Notes: generated by a model from the letters alone, not told the origin. A stretch of DNA of 64,000 nt from Duganella sp. sic0402 (GCF_019219065.1 NZ_JAHUWK010000001.1:992001-1056000); one strand, 5' to 3'; positions 47,880 to 58,918 are shown, numbered from the stretch's first letter. Translations and numbers: made by a program.

Positions 47880-48815
47880 TTACTCCTTGATGATTTTGCT
47901 TTGCGTCTTGACGACCTGCAGCGCGGTCGCGATCAGGCCGCTCATATCGCCCAGATTGGCCGGTATGATAATCGAATTATTGGTCTTGGCCAGTTGGCCG
48001 AAGGCGTTGACGTACTGCTCCGCCACTTTCAGGTTCATGGCTTCGTCGCCGCCCGGTTCGCGCAGCGCCGAGCCGACCTGGCGCAAGGCGCTGGCGTTCG
48101 CTTCCGCCAGCGCGACGATCGCCGCCGCCTGGCCTTGCGCGCGGTTGATCGCGGCCTGCTTGTCGCCCTCGGAACGGGCGATCTGCGCTTCACGCTCGCC
48201 ACTGGCGATATTGATCTGCTCCTGCTTGCGGCCTTCCGAAGCGGCGATCAGCGCACGCTTTTCACGCTCGGCGGTGATCTGCGCCTGCATCGCGTGCAGG
48301 ATTTCTTTCGGCGGCGTCAGATCCTTGATTTCGTAGCGCAGCACTTTCACGCCCCAGTTGGAGGCCGACTCGTCAATCGCGTTGACGATGGTGGTGTTGA
48401 TGTGCTCGCGCTCTTCAAACGTTTTATCCAGCTCCATGCGGCCGATCACCGAACGCAGCGTGGTCTGCGCCAGCTGGGTGATCGCGGCGATGTAGTTCGA
48501 CGAGCCATACGATGCGCGCATCGCGTCCGTCACCTGGAAGTACAGGATGCCGTCCACCTGCAACTGGGTGTTGTCGCGGGTGATGCAGACCTGCGGCGGC
48601 ACGTCCAGCGGGATTTCTTTGAGCACATGCTTGTAGGCGATGCGGTCGACAAACGGGATCACGATATTGAGGCCCGGCCCCAGCGTCGCGTGGTATTTTC
48701 CCAGCCGCTCCACCACCCATGCATGCTGCTGCGGCACCACGTTGATCGTCTTGAAGACGAACACCAGCGCCAAGATAAACAGGATGAAGGTGACGTTACC
48801 GATACTGATGTCCAT
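47880..48815 (-). CDS. qmcA: SPFH/Band 7 (stomatin-like) protein QmcA
   Basis: A 311-residue inner-membrane protein. I chose the ATG at 48815 (GGAG site); the longer frame has no family match. One N-terminal anchor (NVTFILFILALVFVFKTINVV) is followed by the SPFH domain (QQHAWVVERLGKYHATLGPGLN, VCITRDNTQLQVDGILYFQVTD, LRSVIGRMELDKTFEEREHIN). A coiled-coil segment rich in AEREKRALIAASEGRKQEQ follows. It forms multimeric microdomains in homologues. The NfeD gene follows upstream with a 20-base gap, its usual partner. Confidence 0.9.
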   Translation of the reverse strand: MDISIGNVTFILFILALVFVFKTINVVPQQHAWVVERLGKYHATLGPGLNIVIPFVDRIAYKHVLKEIPLDVPPQVCITRDNTQLQVDGILYFQVTDAMRASYGSSNYIAAITQLAQTTLRSVIGRMELDKTFEEREHINTTIVNAIDESASNWGVKVLRYEIKDLTPPKEILHAMQAQITAEREKRALIAASEGRKQEQINIASGEREAQIARSEGDKQAAINRAQGQAAAIVALAEANASALRQVGSALREPGGDEAMNLKVAEQYVNAFGQLAKTNNSIIIPANLGDMSGLIATALQVVKTQSKIIKE

Positions 48816-48835
48816 GTAGTTCTCCGTAGTTGATT

Positions 48836-49273
48836 TTATGCCGCCACAATCAGGCGGCTGCCGCGTACTTCGCGGATGGTGTAGGCGCCCGGCGCGGCGA
48901 TAGCCCCCGGTGTCACGCCAATGTCCAATTCGACGTCCCACAGCGCGCCGCGATACATCACGCGCGCCACGTTATCCTGCCATGCCGGCACATGCACGGT
49001 CTGGCCAATGTCGAGATTGACGTTGGGATCGCGCTCGGCCTGCACGCGCTCCTGCGCGCGGCCATAGCGGCTGCGGCGCAGCGCCACGGTGGCGGCAACG
49101 CCAACCACGGCCGCCACCAGCAGCTGCAGCGCCGGCCCAAAGCCCAGCAGCGCCGCAGCACCGCCAGCCGCCAGGCCGATCGCGATCATCAATAAATAGA
49201 AGGTACCGACGAACAGCTCCAGTATCACCGTCGCGCCAGCCGCGGCCAGCCAATAGCTCCAGTCAGTCATCAT
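48836..49273 (-). CDS. NfeD family membrane protein
   Basis: A 145-residue protein with an AGGAG site; either of two consecutive ATG codons may be used. Transmembrane helices span about residues 5-65 (WLAAAGATVILELFVGTFYLLMIAIGLAAGG). The C-terminal OB-fold domain has NLDIGQTVHVPAWQDNVARVMYRGALWDVEL. NfeD proteins pair with stomatins, as here. It is first in the two-gene transcript with qmcA. Confidence 0.9.
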   Translation of the reverse strand: MMTDWSYWLAAAGATVILELFVGTFYLLMIAIGLAAGGAAALLGFGPALQLLVAAVVGVAATVALRRSRYGRAQERVQAERDPNVNLDIGQTVHVPAWQDNVARVMYRGALWDVELDIGVTPGAIAAPGAYTIREVRGSRLIVAA

Positions 49274-49291
49274 CGTCTCCTGTCGAAAAAC

Positions 49292-49325
49292 AAAAACCCC
49301 CGCATCCCATCATGGGATGCGAGGG
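49292..49325 (-). terminator. Rho-independent terminator of ppsA
   Basis: On the minus strand GCATCCCA / TGGGATGC pairs around a three-base loop, extended by outer G-C pairs, followed by five T residues, 30 bases after the ppsA stop. Confidence 0.9.
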
Positions 49326-49354
49326 TTCATTTATACCACGTTAGTCTGCGTCAA

Positions 49355-51784
49355 TTACTTTTGCAGACTGGCGAGCTTTTGCCAGGTATCGATCACCGAG
49401 TCAGGATTCAGCGACATCGACTCGATGCCCTGCTCCATCAGCCACGCCGCGAAGTCCGGGTGGTCCGAAGGGCCCTGGCCGCAGATGCCGATGTACTTGC
49501 CCTGCTTGCGGCAAGCCTGGATCGCCTGCGACAGCAGTGCTTTCACAGCGTCATCACGCTCGTCGAAGTCGGCCGCCAGCAGTGCCATGCCGGAATCGCG
49601 GTCCAGGCCCAGGGTCAGCTGGGTCAGGTCGTTGGAACCGATCGAGAAGCCGTCGAAGTGCTCCAGGAAGCGCTCCGCCAGGATGGCATTGGATGGCACT
49701 TCGCACATCATGATCAGGCGCAGGCCATTCTCGCCGCGCACCAGGCCGTTTTTGCCCAGCAGGTTCACGACCTTCTCGGCCTGGCCCAGCGTACGCACGA
49801 ACGGCACCATGATTTCGACGTTGGTCAGGCCCATGTCGTTACGCACGCGCTTCATCGCTGCGCATTCCATTTCGAATGCGCCGGCGAAGTCGTCGGCCAG
49901 GTAACGGGCGGCGCCACGGAAGCCCAGCATCGGATTTTCTTCATCCGGCTCGTAGCGCGAACCGCCGATCAGCTTCTTGTACTCGTTGGACTTGAAGTCC
50001 GACAGGCGCACGATCACTGGTTTCGGCCAGAACGCGGCAGCGATGGTGGCGATGCCTTCGGCCAGCTTGTCGACGTAGAACGCGCGTGGCGATGCGTGGC
50101 CGCGCGCCACCGACTCGACCGCCTTCTTCAGGTCCGCGTCGATGTTCGGATATTCCAGGATCGCTTTCGGGTGCACACCAATATTGTTATTGATGATGAA
50201 CTCCAGGCGCGCCAGGCCCACGCCGCCATTCGGCACGGCCTGGAAGTCGAACGCCAGCTGCGGGTTACCCACGTTCAGCATGATCTTGGTCGGCAGCTTC
50301 GGCAGCTCGCCGCGCGAGACTTCCGAGATTTCGGTTTCCAGCAGGCCGTCGTAGATTTTGCCTTCGTCGCCTTCGGCGCAGGACACGGTCACGAAAGTGC
50401 CATCCTTCAGCACATCGGTCGCATCACCGCAGCCAACCACCGCCGGCACACCCAGCTCACGCGCGATAATCGCAGCGTGGCAGGTACGGCCACCACGGTT
50501 GGTGACGATGGCGGAGGCGCGCTTCATCACCGGTTCCCAGTTAGGATCGGTCATATCGGCCACCAGCACGTCGCCAGGCTGCACACGTTCCATTTCCGAT
50601 GGGTCGTGGATCACGCGCACCGGACCGGCGCCGATCTTCTGGCCAATCGCACGGCCCGAAGCCAGCACGGTGCCGCTCGATTTCAGCTTGAAGCGCTGCT
50701 GCACGTCGGTGGCCTTCTGCTGCGACTTCACGGTTTCAGGACGCGCCTGCAGGATGTACAGCTTGCCGTCGCGGCCATCCTTGCCCCACTCGATGTCCAT
50801 CGGACGGCCGTAGTGGTTTTCGATGATCACGGCGTACTTGGCCAGCTCCACCACTTCTTCGTCGTTCAGCGAGTAGCGGTTGCGCAGTTCCACCGGCACG
50901 TCCACAGTCTTGACCGAGCGGCCAGCCTTGGCTTCGCTGGTGAATTCCATCTTCAGCAGCTTGGAGCCGATGTTGCGGCGGATGACAGGCGATTTGCCTT
51001 TTTCCAGCATCGGTTTGTGGACGTAGAATTCGTCCGGATTCACCGCGCCCTGCACCACCGTCTCGCCCAGGCCATAGCTGGAGGTGACGAACACCACATC
51101 CTTGAAGCCGGACTCGGTATCAATGGTGAACATGACGCCGGCGGAGCCCAGGTCGGAACGCACCATGCGCTGCACGCCAGCCGACAGCGCCACTTCAGCG
51201 TGGGTGAAGCCTTTGTGCACGCGGTAGGAAATTGCGCGGTCGTTGTACAGCGAGGCGAACACGTGCTTCATCGCATCCAGCACGTTGTCGATGCCGACCA
51301 CGTTCAGGAAGGTCTCTTGCTGGCCGGCGAACGAAGCGTCCGGCAAGTCTTCGGCGGTAGCCGACGAGCGCACGGCGAACGACATTTCGGTCGACGAATC
51401 GGCCACCAGTTTTTCGTAGAAGGTATGAATCTCCGCTTCCAGGCGTGGCTGGAATGGCGTGTCGATGATCCACTGACGGATCTCCGCGCCGGCTTGCGCC
51501 AGCGAGCGCACATCGTCGATGTTCAGATCGGCGAGGCGGTCAGCGATACGGTCGGCCAGCGATTTGCCGCCGTCGACGCTGTGCGACAGGAAGTCGCGGA
51601 ATGCCTGCGCGGTGGTGGCAAAGCCGCCAGGCACGCGCACGCCGGCGCCTGCCAGCTGGCTGATCATCTCGCCGAGCGAGGCGTTCTTGCCGCCGACAGA
51701 CTCCACATCCGTCATTCGTAAATTTTCAAACGAGGCAACGTAGACTGCTTCGTTGTTTTGCTCCTTCAATGCTGCGTTGGACAT
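49355..51784 (-). CDS. ppsA: Phosphoenolpyruvate synthase
   Basis: An 809-residue enzyme that converts pyruvate and ATP to phosphoenolpyruvate, AMP and phosphate in gluconeogenesis. I chose the ATG at 51784, with AAAGGTG upstream; the frame to 51919 is unrelated sequence. Domains are the N-terminal ATP-grasp ([29 protein letters not shown]), the swivelling phosphohistidine domain with the active His in [14 protein letters not shown], and the C-terminal PEP/pyruvate barrel with [15 protein letters not shown] and [14 protein letters not shown]. It is divergent from its regulator gene, as in E. coli. Confidence 0.97.
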   Translation of the reverse strand: MSNAALKEQNNEAVYVASFENLRMTDVESVGGKNASLGEMISQLAGAGVRVPGGFATTAQAFRDFLSHSVDGGKSLADRIADRLADLNIDDVRSLAQAGAEIRQWIIDTPFQPRLEAEIHTFYEKLVADSSTEMSFAVRSSATAEDLPDASFAGQQETFLNVVGIDNVLDAMKHVFASLYNDRAISYRVHKGFTHAEVALSAGVQRMVRSDLGSAGVMFTIDTESGFKDVVFVTSSYGLGETVVQGAVNPDEFYVHKPMLEKGKSPVIRRNIGSKLLKMEFTSEAKAGRSVKTVDVPVELRNRYSLNDEEVVELAKYAVIIENHYGRPMDIEWGKDGRDGKLYILQARPETVKSQQKATDVQQRFKLKSSGTVLASGRAIGQKIGAGPVRVIHDPSEMERVQPGDVLVADMTDPNWEPVMKRASAIVTNRGGRTCHAAIIARELGVPAVVGCGDATDVLKDGTFVTVSCAEGDEGKIYDGLLETEISEVSRGELPKLPTKIMLNVGNPQLAFDFQAVPNGGVGLARLEFIINNNIGVHPKAILEYPNIDADLKKAVESVARGHASPRAFYVDKLAEGIATIAAAFWPKPVIVRLSDFKSNEYKKLIGGSRYEPDEENPMLGFRGAARYLADDFAGAFEMECAAMKRVRNDMGLTNVEIMVPFVRTLGQAEKVVNLLGKNGLVRGENGLRLIMMCEVPSNAILAERFLEHFDGFSIGSNDLTQLTLGLDRDSGMALLAADFDERDDAVKALLSQAIQACRKQGKYIGICGQGPSDHPDFAAWLMEQGIESMSLNPDSVIDTWQKLASLQK

Positions 51785-51940
51785 AAAAACACCTTTTTGA
51801 TGATAGAAATCTTTCCGGCGGTGCGCAGACCCATGTTCTTGCTTATTCTGGTGGTCGTGCCGCACAATGCATCCTGTTGGCGCACATTCTACAGCCTGTG
51901 GCGCGAATTGACGATTCACAATAGGATACTTGCACTAAAC

Positions 51941-52789
51941 ATGACACAAGAACAACGCCCACCCTTGCCGTCCGCAGCGCGCACCGTATTTTTTGTTTCC
52001 GACGGCACCGGCATCACCGCTGAAACCTTCGGCCATTCGGTGCTGACCCAGTTCGAATTGCGCTTCCGCCAGGTGCGGCTGCCGTTCATCGATACCCTGG
52101 ACAAGGCCTACGATGCGGTACGCAAGATCAATGAGGCGTTTGCCACCGACGGCCATCGCCCGATCATCTTTTCGACGCTGGTGCATACCGAGCTGTCTGA
52201 TGTCATACGGCAATGCAAAGGCATGTATATGGACATGTTCCAGACCTTTGTTGCCCCGCTGGAACAAGAGTTGGGTGTGAAATCGACCCACACCATCGGC
52301 CGCTCGCACAATATCGTCGACAGTGAGGAATACAAGAACCGCATCGAGGCGATCAACTTCTCGCTGGCGCATGATGACGGCCAGTCGCACAAGAATCTGG
52401 CGTCGGCGGATGTCATTCTGGTGGGCGTGTCGCGCTCGGGCAAGACGCCAACCAGCTTGTACCTGGCGATGCAGTATGGGATCAAGGCGGCCAACTATCC
52501 GCTGATACCGGATGACTTCGAGCGCGGCCGGCTGCCGTCGTCGCTATATGAGTTCAAGTCCAAGATTTTTGGCTTGACGATTACGCCGGAGCGCTTGACC
52601 GAGATCCGTAACGAACGACGCGCGGGGAGCAAATACGCGTCGCTGGAGAATTGCCGTTACGAGGTCAACGAAGCGGAAGCGATGATGAAGCGCGAAGGCA
52701 TACGCTGGCTGTCGTCGACCACCAAGTCGATTGAAGAAATCTCCACCACCATCCTGCAAGAGATCAAGCCGGACCGGCGCGAGTACTAA
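51941..52789 (+). CDS. ppsR: PEP synthase regulatory protein (kinase/pyrophosphorylase)
   Basis: A 282-residue DUF299 protein that inactivates and reactivates phosphoenolpyruvate synthase by phosphorylating a threonine with ADP and removing it by pyrophosphorolysis. I chose the ATG at 51941: the family starts with [20 protein letters not shown] shortly after. The P-loop is [11 protein letters not shown] at about residues 160-170, and [13 protein letters not shown] and [26 protein letters not shown] are conserved. The ribosome site is weak. It converges on katE with three bases between stops. Confidence 0.95.
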   Translation: MTQEQRPPLPSAARTVFFVSDGTGITAETFGHSVLTQFELRFRQVRLPFIDTLDKAYDAVRKINEAFATDGHRPIIFSTLVHTELSDVIRQCKGMYMDMFQTFVAPLEQELGVKSTHTIGRSHNIVDSEEYKNRIEAINFSLAHDDGQSHKNLASADVILVGVSRSGKTPTSLYLAMQYGIKAANYPLIPDDFERGRLPSSLYEFKSKIFGLTITPERLTEIRNERRAGSKYASLENCRYEVNEAEAMMKREGIRWLSSTTKSIEEISTTILQEIKPDRREY

Positions 52790-52792
52790 GGC

Positions 52793-54943
52793 TCACACGC
52801 GCGGCGGGTCGGTCTCGCGCGCGTGGACGCGGTGCTGGGCCAGCACGGAGGTGAAGCAGGCCAGTCCCTCTGCCACGTCGGCTGGCGTCACAATGATCAC
52901 GCCCGGATCGGGCAGACCTTGCGGCAGCCGGCGTGGAATTTTGGCCGCCTTCAGCAACTCCACCGCCCCGCCCAGCGCCAGTATCGGCTTGCCATGCCGG
53001 TACTGTAGCTTGATGAACTCTATCGCCAGGGCACCCGCTCCCTGAATCGCGATAGCGCCATCCCACAGCACCGACGGCGCGCTCTCATAGCTGTCCGCCA
53101 CGTCCAGTACGGCGCCATCGGCCGCTGCCGCCTGCCCGATGCGCGCGCCGATCAGGCATGGCACGGCGCCAGCCTCCTCCAGCGACGCGAACAGCTGCCC
53201 AATCAGCGCACCATCCGCACCCGGCGCCACCATCAGCGCCACACGGCGCGTGCGTATGCCAAGCTGCCCCGGCCGCGCAAACAGCGACAGTGACGGCGAG
53301 GGCATGTAGTCATACGGCGGCCGGTCGCTTGCCGGCGGCAACGGCGGCGGCACTTGCATGCCCAGCCCCTCGGCCACGGAGGCGACCAGCCGCGCATCGA
53401 TATTTGCCAGCAGCGACAGGGTGCGACTGCGCACCGCCGGCGTGCGCACCCGGCTGAGTTCAAAGCGGAACGCCTGAATGATGTGATGCTGCTCGATCGC
53501 GCTCTGGCTCATCCAGAACAACTTTGCCTGCGCATAATGATCGGCAAACAGTTCCGGCTTGCCGCGCACCTCCCTGCCCTGCGACACTTCCGGCACGCTG
53601 ACAAAACCGCGCGCACCGGCCTGGAACGGACAGCCGCCAGCCAGCGAATTCGGCTCGTAACTGACACGGCCGCGGTTGATCTGCTGCCGGTGAAAGCCGT
53701 CGCGCTGGTTGTTATGGATCTGCGCCAGCGGCGTATTGATCGGAATCTCATGGAAGTTGGGCCCGCCCAGTCGCGTGAGCTGCGTATCGATATACGAATG
53801 CAGGCGCCCTTGCAGCAGCGGATCGTTGGTGAAGTCGATGCCCGGCACCACATGCGCCGCGCAGAACGCCACCTGCTCGGTTTCGCTGAAGAAGTTATGC
53901 GGATTCCGGTCCAGGACCAGCTTGCCGATGGTACGCACCGCCACCATTTCCTCGGGTACGATTTTGGTCGGATCGAGAATATCGAAAGGAAAACGCCCAG
54001 CCTCCTCTTCGGTAAAGATTTGCAGGCCCAGCTCCCACGCGGGAAACTCGCCGGCCTCAATCGCTTCCCACAAATCACGGCGATGATAATCCGGGTCGGC
54101 GCCGGCCAGCCGCACTGCCTCGTCCCATACCAGCGCATGCGTGCCAGCCAGCGGCGACCAGTGGAACTTGCAGAACACCGACGCGCCTTCCGCGTTCACC
54201 AGCCGGAAGGTGTGCACGCCAAAGCCCTGCATCATGCGGTAGCTGCGCGGAATGGCGCGGTCCGAGGTATGCCACAGCAGCATGTGGGCGATTTCGGGAC
54301 TGAGCGAGGCAAAATCCCAGAAAGTGTCATGCGCGCTGGCAGCCTGCGGTATGCCGTTATTCGGTTCAGGCTTGACCGCATGAATCAGGTCCGGGAACTT
54401 CATCGCATCCTGAATGAAGAACACCGGGATGTTGTTACCGACCAGGTCCCAGTTACCCTCTTCCGTGTAGAACTTGACCGCAAATCCGCGCACATCGCGC
54501 ACGGTATCGGCCGAGCCGCGCTCACCGGCCACGGTCGAGAATCGCACAAACACCGGCGTGCGCTTGCCCACCGCCGCAAACGGCGCGGCGCGGGTAATGT
54601 CGCTGAGGTCCTGATAGCTCTCGAAATAGCCATGTGCGGCCGAACCACGCGCATGCACCACCCGCTCGGGTATGCGCTCATGATCGAAATGGGTGATTTT
54701 CTCGCGCAGGATAAAGTCTTCCATCAGCGTCGGCCCGCGCAGGCCGGCCTTCAGCGAGTTCTGATTGTCCGCCACCGGCACGCCCTGGTTGGTGCTCAGT
54801 TCATGGCAGACGGTGTCCGGCGGCGCCTGCGTCTCGCCAGCATGCGGCGTGTAGGCCGCTTCGCCATACTCCAGCGGCTTGGTGGCATTGAATGGCATGC
54901 CGGCGGCCAGCTGGTCGGCGCCGGTATTCGTGCATTTCCCCAT
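52793..54943 (-). CDS. katE: Monofunctional catalase, large-subunit HPII type
   Basis: A 716-residue catalase with a perfect AGGAGGT site five bases before the ATG. The distal heme His is in [14 protein letters not shown], the Asn in [21 protein letters not shown], and the proximal Tyr in [19 protein letters not shown]. It has the extended C-terminal region and DJ-1/PfpI-like domain ([35 protein letters not shown]) that define the large-subunit catalases such as E. coli KatE. It decomposes hydrogen peroxide and is typically stationary-phase induced. Confidence 0.96.
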   Translation of the reverse strand: MGKCTNTGADQLAAGMPFNATKPLEYGEAAYTPHAGETQAPPDTVCHELSTNQGVPVADNQNSLKAGLRGPTLMEDFILREKITHFDHERIPERVVHARGSAAHGYFESYQDLSDITRAAPFAAVGKRTPVFVRFSTVAGERGSADTVRDVRGFAVKFYTEEGNWDLVGNNIPVFFIQDAMKFPDLIHAVKPEPNNGIPQAASAHDTFWDFASLSPEIAHMLLWHTSDRAIPRSYRMMQGFGVHTFRLVNAEGASVFCKFHWSPLAGTHALVWDEAVRLAGADPDYHRRDLWEAIEAGEFPAWELGLQIFTEEEAGRFPFDILDPTKIVPEEMVAVRTIGKLVLDRNPHNFFSETEQVAFCAAHVVPGIDFTNDPLLQGRLHSYIDTQLTRLGGPNFHEIPINTPLAQIHNNQRDGFHRQQINRGRVSYEPNSLAGGCPFQAGARGFVSVPEVSQGREVRGKPELFADHYAQAKLFWMSQSAIEQHHIIQAFRFELSRVRTPAVRSRTLSLLANIDARLVASVAEGLGMQVPPPLPPASDRPPYDYMPSPSLSLFARPGQLGIRTRRVALMVAPGADGALIGQLFASLEEAGAVPCLIGARIGQAAAADGAVLDVADSYESAPSVLWDGAIAIQGAGALAIEFIKLQYRHGKPILALGGAVELLKAAKIPRRLPQGLPDPGVIIVTPADVAEGLACFTSVLAQHRVHARETDPPRV

Positions 54944-55009
54944 ATCGACCTCCTGTATTGGATGGAGGTCGAGTGTGCAGCGCCGGTCAGCAGGCGTGTT
55001 TGATCGATG

Positions 55010-56209
55010 TCAGAAGAAATGCTGCCAGTCGGCCAGCCACGTGGGGAATTCTTCGACCGGCATCGGCTTGGCGATGTAATAGCCTTGCGCATAAGTGCAG
55101 CCCAGGCCTTGCAGGAAATCCCAATCCTGCTTGGTTTCGACGCCAACCGCCACCGACTTACGATCCAGGCTGCGGGCCAGGCTGAGGCAGGAACGCAGCA
55201 CAGTGCCGAGCGCCGAGCGCTTGGAGGCGCCATCGACAAAGCTGCGGTCGATCTTGAGTTCCGAGAACGGGATGCGCGCCAGCAGTTGCAGGTTGCTGCG
55301 GCCGGTGCCGTAGTCGTCGATGGCCAGGCCGAAGCCCGCCATCCGCAGCCGCAGCAGGCATTCAAGGAAATGCGGCTCGGTGCTGAGCACCGCTGATTCG
55401 GTCATTTCAAAGGTGATGTAGTCGGCCATGATGCGGTGCCGCGCGATACAGGCCGCGATCTGCTCCATGAACTGCGGATGCGCCAGCGTGCTCTGGTCGA
55501 CATTGATCGAGACGGAAATCGGCACGCCCTGGTCATGCAGGCTGCGGCAGGCGGCCACCGACTTTTCAATCATGGTCCAGTCGAGGAAGTCTACGCGTTT
55601 GGCGGCTTCCAGCGCCGGCATGAAGGATGCCGGCCCCAGCACGCCATGCAGTGGATGACGCCAGCGCGCAAACATCTCCAGGCCTTTGACCTGGCCGCTT
55701 TCAAGTTCGATTTTCGGCTGGAAGAAGGGATCGAACTCGCGGTTCTGCAAGCCCTTGCCCACTTCGTCAAATGACAGCGCAAGAGCGGCCTCGCGCGCAC
55801 CTTGGGCCGCGCCGGGCGGCAGGTAGTTCTGGATCAGCGCCACCAGCCGGCCGCCGATGACCGGCTTGCCGATCGCGCCCAGCACATTGACGCCGTAGGC
55901 TGCCGCCATCGTCTCCGCTGAGAACAGCACTGCATTGGATTGTGCACCGACGATGATCAGGCCCGCCTTGCAGCGGGCTTCGCCCAGCCGGCGTATCAGC
56001 TCCAGCGCGTCCATGCCCGGCAAGGCCAGGTCGATGATGGCAATGTCCACCGCTGGCGTGATGCCGGCGCTGAAGTGGCGCAGCGCGGTGTGGCCGTCGG
56101 GCGCCTGGGTGATATGGCCGACGCCTGTATGCACCAGGATGTCGGCCAGCGCACGCCGTTGTACCTGATCCCCTTCGGCTACCAGAAAGTGCAACTGCGC
56201 GATGTCCAT
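55010..56209 (-). CDS. REC-EAL response regulator (RocR-like), probably impaired phosphodiesterase
   Basis: A 399-residue protein of RocR architecture. An N-terminal receiver domain (phosphoacceptor Asp60 in IAIIDLALPG) precedes an EAL domain. The EAL residues align with P. aeruginosa RocR at a constant offset of +3 residues: Glu178 (in EMF in place of EAL), Asn236, Glu268, Asp298-Asp299, Lys319 and Gln375. RocR Glu352, the proposed general base, falls at residue 355, which here is Val (AVGVET instead of AEGVET). The metal-binding set is otherwise intact, so c-di-GMP binding may remain while hydrolysis is weak. No sensor kinase gene is adjacent. Confidence 0.88.
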   Translation of the reverse strand: MDIAQLHFLVAEGDQVQRRALADILVHTGVGHITQAPDGHTALRHFSAGITPAVDIAIIDLALPGMDALELIRRLGEARCKAGLIIVGAQSNAVLFSAETMAAAYGVNVLGAIGKPVIGGRLVALIQNYLPPGAAQGAREAALALSFDEVGKGLQNREFDPFFQPKIELESGQVKGLEMFARWRHPLHGVLGPASFMPALEAAKRVDFLDWTMIEKSVAACRSLHDQGVPISVSINVDQSTLAHPQFMEQIAACIARHRIMADYITFEMTESAVLSTEPHFLECLLRLRMAGFGLAIDDYGTGRSNLQLLARIPFSELKIDRSFVDGASKRSALGTVLRSCLSLARSLDRKSVAVGVETKQDWDFLQGLGCTYAQGYYIAKPMPVEEFPTWLADWQHFF

Positions 56210-56229
56210 GACCGCCTCCAGTGTGTGCT

Positions 56230-57024
56230 TTAGCTCTGATGCTGCTGATTTTGCCTCAGTTGTTCAAAAAAGCATACTGCCGCGCAGGCGGCGACATTCA
56301 GCGACTCCACTTGTCCCATGTGCGGAATGACCACCTTGTGGGTCGCTTGCGACAGCAGATCGTCCGCCACGCCCTGGCCTTCGTGGCCAAAGATCCAGGC
56401 CACCGGCTGGCGCAGGTCGATTTCGTACAGCTTTTGAGCAGCATAGCCGCTGGTGGCCAGTGTCGGCACGCGCGCCGCGCGCACCAGTTCCACCAGGTCG
56501 ACATTCTCAAAAATATCCAGCACAAAGTGCGCGCCCATGGCGGCGCGCAGCACTTTCGGCGACCAGCAGAACGCCGTGCCGCCGCTGCAATATACTTGCT
56601 TGATGCCAGCTGCCGCCGCGCTGCGCAGGATGGAGCCGACATTGCCGGGATCCTGCACGCCGTCCAGCAGCACCGCAGAGACACTGACAGGCACCGTGAC
56701 CGCAGGTTCCGGCGTGTCGATCAAGAACATCACACCGACGCCATGCTCGACCTGGCTGACGCCGTTGTACAGCGCATCCGGCAGGGCCAGCACATGCGCA
56801 CGCTGCGCTTCCAGCCGGCCGACGATCTCCATCACTTCCGCGTTATGCAGCGCGCTTTCGCTGACCACGCACTGCTCCGGCATGCCGCGCAGCTGAAGGT
56901 AGGACTGGCACAGGTGCACGCCGTCCAGCAGCGTGCGGCCGGCCTTGCGGCGCGCCTGCTGGCTGCCGGCCAGCTTGACCAGTTCCTTGTATTGCGCGTT
57001 GTCGCGCGAGCTGATGGTCTTCAC
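56230..57024 (-). CDS. TrmH/SpoU-family RNA 2'-O-methyltransferase
   Basis: A 264-residue enzyme. The N-terminal substrate-binding domain ([37 protein letters not shown]) precedes the SpoU knot fold. The three motifs are [35 protein letters not shown] and [24 protein letters not shown]. It resembles the RlmB/TsnR group that methylates rRNA riboses; the target nucleotide is not determined by sequence. Its start overlaps the rnhB stop by four bases. Confidence 0.93.
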   Translation of the reverse strand: MKTISSRDNAQYKELVKLAGSQQARRKAGRTLLDGVHLCQSYLQLRGMPEQCVVSESALHNAEVMEIVGRLEAQRAHVLALPDALYNGVSQVEHGVGVMFLIDTPEPAVTVPVSVSAVLLDGVQDPGNVGSILRSAAAAGIKQVYCSGGTAFCWSPKVLRAAMGAHFVLDIFENVDLVELVRAARVPTLATSGYAAQKLYEIDLRQPVAWIFGHEGQGVADDLLSQATHKVVIPHMGQVESLNVAACAAVCFFEQLRQNQQHQS

Positions 57025-57641
57025 AGATTCACCTCCAGCAGTGCGCGCACCGGCGCAAACGAGCGGCGATGCACCGGCGATGGCCCGTGCTCACGCAGCC
57101 GCTCCAAGTGCAGCGCGGTGCCGTAGCCTTTGTGCTGGTCGAAGCAGTATTGCGGGTATTGGGCATGCAGCGTCACCAGCGCGGCGTCGCGTGCGGTCTT
57201 GGCCAGGATCGAGGCGGCCGAGATGGCGTCGACCTTGTCGTCGCCGCCGACAATGGCGATGCTCTGAATCTTCATCACCGGGCAGCGGTTGCCATCGATC
57301 AGCGCCAGCGTCGGCACGGTGCTCAGCGCTTCCACGGCGCGGCGCATTGCCAGCATCGAGGCTTGCAGGATGTTCAGCTTGTCGATTTCCTCTTCGGACG
57401 CCTCGGCGATGGCCCAGGCCAGCGCCTGCGCCTTGATCAGCGGCGCCAGCAGGTCGCGCCTGGCTTCGGTCAGCTTTTTTGAATCGCGCAAGCCTTCAAT
57501 CGGACGGCTGGCGTCGAGGATGACGGCGGCCGCGAACACCGGGCCAGCCAGCGGCCCGCGCCCGGCTTCGTCCACGCCGCAGATGATTTCATCCGGCGAT
57601 GCAGGCAGGTCGTCAAATAAGCTCAGGTTTTGGTTTTTCAC
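57021..57641 (-). CDS. rnhB: Ribonuclease HII
   Basis: A 206-residue enzyme starting with GTG. It cleaves the RNA strand of RNA/DNA hybrids and single ribonucleotides in DNA. The catalytic DEDD set appears as [40 protein letters not shown] and [21 protein letters not shown]. It ends [24 protein letters not shown]. It overlaps the TrmH gene and follows lpxB across a REP-like hairpin. Confidence 0.96.
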   Translation of the reverse strand: MKNQNLSLFDDLPASPDEIICGVDEAGRGPLAGPVFAAAVILDASRPIEGLRDSKKLTEARRDLLAPLIKAQALAWAIAEASEEEIDKLNILQASMLAMRRAVEALSTVPTLALIDGNRCPVMKIQSIAIVGGDDKVDAISAASILAKTARDAALVTLHAQYPQYCFDQHKGYGTALHLERLREHGPSPVHRRSFAPVRALLEVNL

Positions 57642-57660
57642 GTTAGTTACTCTTCATTCC

Positions 57661-57686
57661 GTCGTTCCCGCGCAGGCGGGAACGAC
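57661..57686. repeat. REP-like hairpin between lpxB and rnhB
   Basis: GTCGTTCCCGC-gcag-GCGGGAACGAC is a perfect 11-base inverted repeat immediately after the lpxB stop codon. It looks like the short extragenic palindromes scattered through beta-proteobacterial genomes. I found only one copy in this window. No T run follows, so it is not a terminator. Confidence 0.7.
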
Positions 57687-57688
57687 AT

Positions 57689-58918
57689 TCAGGCGCCGAT
57701 AACGCGCAGCACGGCGGCTGCGCTCTCCGCCGCGCTATCGCGCAGCAGGCTGTGATGCATGTCGGTGAAACGCTGGACCAGGCGCTGACGATGCAATGCG
57801 TCGCTCAGCTGCTTCCACATCGCTTCGGCCAGCGCTTCCGGGCTGGCTGCGTGTTGCAGCAGCTCGGGCACCAGGAATTCGCGTGCCAGGATATTCGGCA
57901 AACCGATCCACGGCTGGTAGCCGAAGTGGCGCAGTATCTGCCACTCCAGTTCCATCATCTTGTAGGCGATGACCATCGGCTTCTTGAACAGCGCTACTTC
58001 CAGCGACGCCGTGCCCGAAGCCACCATCACCGCGCTGGCCGCCGCGATCGCGGTGTGCGACTGGCCGTCCAGCAGTTGCAGCTGCACGTCCTGCAAGCCG
58101 GCTTGCGCGATCAGCTGCTGGAAGTAAGCGCGCTGGCGTTCGCCGGCCATCGGCACCACGAAACGCAGCGAACGGTCGCGGGCTTGCAGCAGCCTTGCCG
58201 CCTGTACGAAAGCCACCGTGTTGTACTTGATCTCCGAGATGCGGCTGCCCGGCATGATGGTGACCACGTTCGCATCCTCCGGCAAGCCGAGCTGACGCTT
58301 GGCCGCGCCTTCATCGGGCGCCAGCGGAATCAGCTCGGCCAGCGGATGGCCGACATAGCTGACCGGCACGCCGGCCTTCTGGTAAATCTCTTGCTCGAAC
58401 GGGAACACTACCAGCATGTGCGACACCGCGCGCTGGATTTTCTTGATGCGGCCACCGCGCCAGGCCCAGATCTGCGGGCCGATATAATGCATGGTGGGGA
58501 TGCCGGCCGCCTTCAGCTGCTCCTCCAGGCCCAGGTTGAAGCCGGGGAAGTCGGCGCCGATGAAGACCGAGGGACGCTCGGCCAGCAACTGGTCGCGCAG
58601 CGCGTTCTGAATGCCTTTCAGTTCGCGGTAGCGCATCAGCACCGGCAGCAGGCCGCGCACGGTCAGCTGGTCCATCGGCCAGTGCGATTCGAAGCCCTGC
58701 GCCATCATCTGCGGACCGCCGATGCCATGCAGGCGCGCCTCCGGCAGGTGCGGACGCAGGCCGGAAAGCAAACGAGCCGCCAGCATATCGCCGGACGGCT
58801 CGCCTGCCACCAGGGCCAGGGACAGCGGCCTGCCGGCCGCAGTGCCCCGCCCCGCCCGGCCTGCAGCTTGCGCGGCAGGCGGGGCGGCGTGTGGCGTCAG
58901 GTCAGCGGACAATGCCAC
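57689..58918 (-). CDS. lpxB: Lipid-A-disaccharide synthase
   Basis: A 409-residue peripheral membrane glycosyltransferase joining 2,3-diacylglucosamine 1-phosphate and UDP-2,3-diacylglucosamine to form lipid A disaccharide. LALVAGEPSGDMLAARLLSGLR, LHGIGGPQMMAQGFES, YIGPQIWAWRGGRIKKI and MPGSRISEIKYN are the family motifs. The N-terminal 25 residues are an Ala/Pro-rich extension; the start overlaps lpxA by 17 bases. Confidence 0.96.
   Translation of the reverse strand: MALSADLTPHAAPPAAQAAGRAGRGTAAGRPLSLALVAGEPSGDMLAARLLSGLRPHLPEARLHGIGGPQMMAQGFESHWPMDQLTVRGLLPVLMRYRELKGIQNALRDQLLAERPSVFIGADFPGFNLGLEEQLKAAGIPTMHYIGPQIWAWRGGRIKKIQRAVSHMLVVFPFEQEIYQKAGVPVSYVGHPLAELIPLAPDEGAAKRQLGLPEDANVVTIMPGSRISEIKYNTVAFVQAARLLQARDRSLRFVVPMAGERQRAYFQQLIAQAGLQDVQLQLLDGQSHTAIAAASAVMVASGTASLEVALFKKPMVIAYKMMELEWQILRHFGYQPWIGLPNILAREFLVPELLQHAASPEALAEAMWKQLSDALHRQRLVQRFTDMHHSLLRDSAAESAAAVLRVIGA

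Noticed and set aside
49361..51721. A 786-codon open frame on the plus strand opposite ppsA
   Set aside because: It is the antisense shadow of a well-conserved gene in GC-rich DNA; the product is His/Gln/Arg-rich with no family pattern.
53354..55003. A 549-codon plus-strand frame opposite katE
   Set aside because: Antisense to the catalase, whose catalytic residues are all present.
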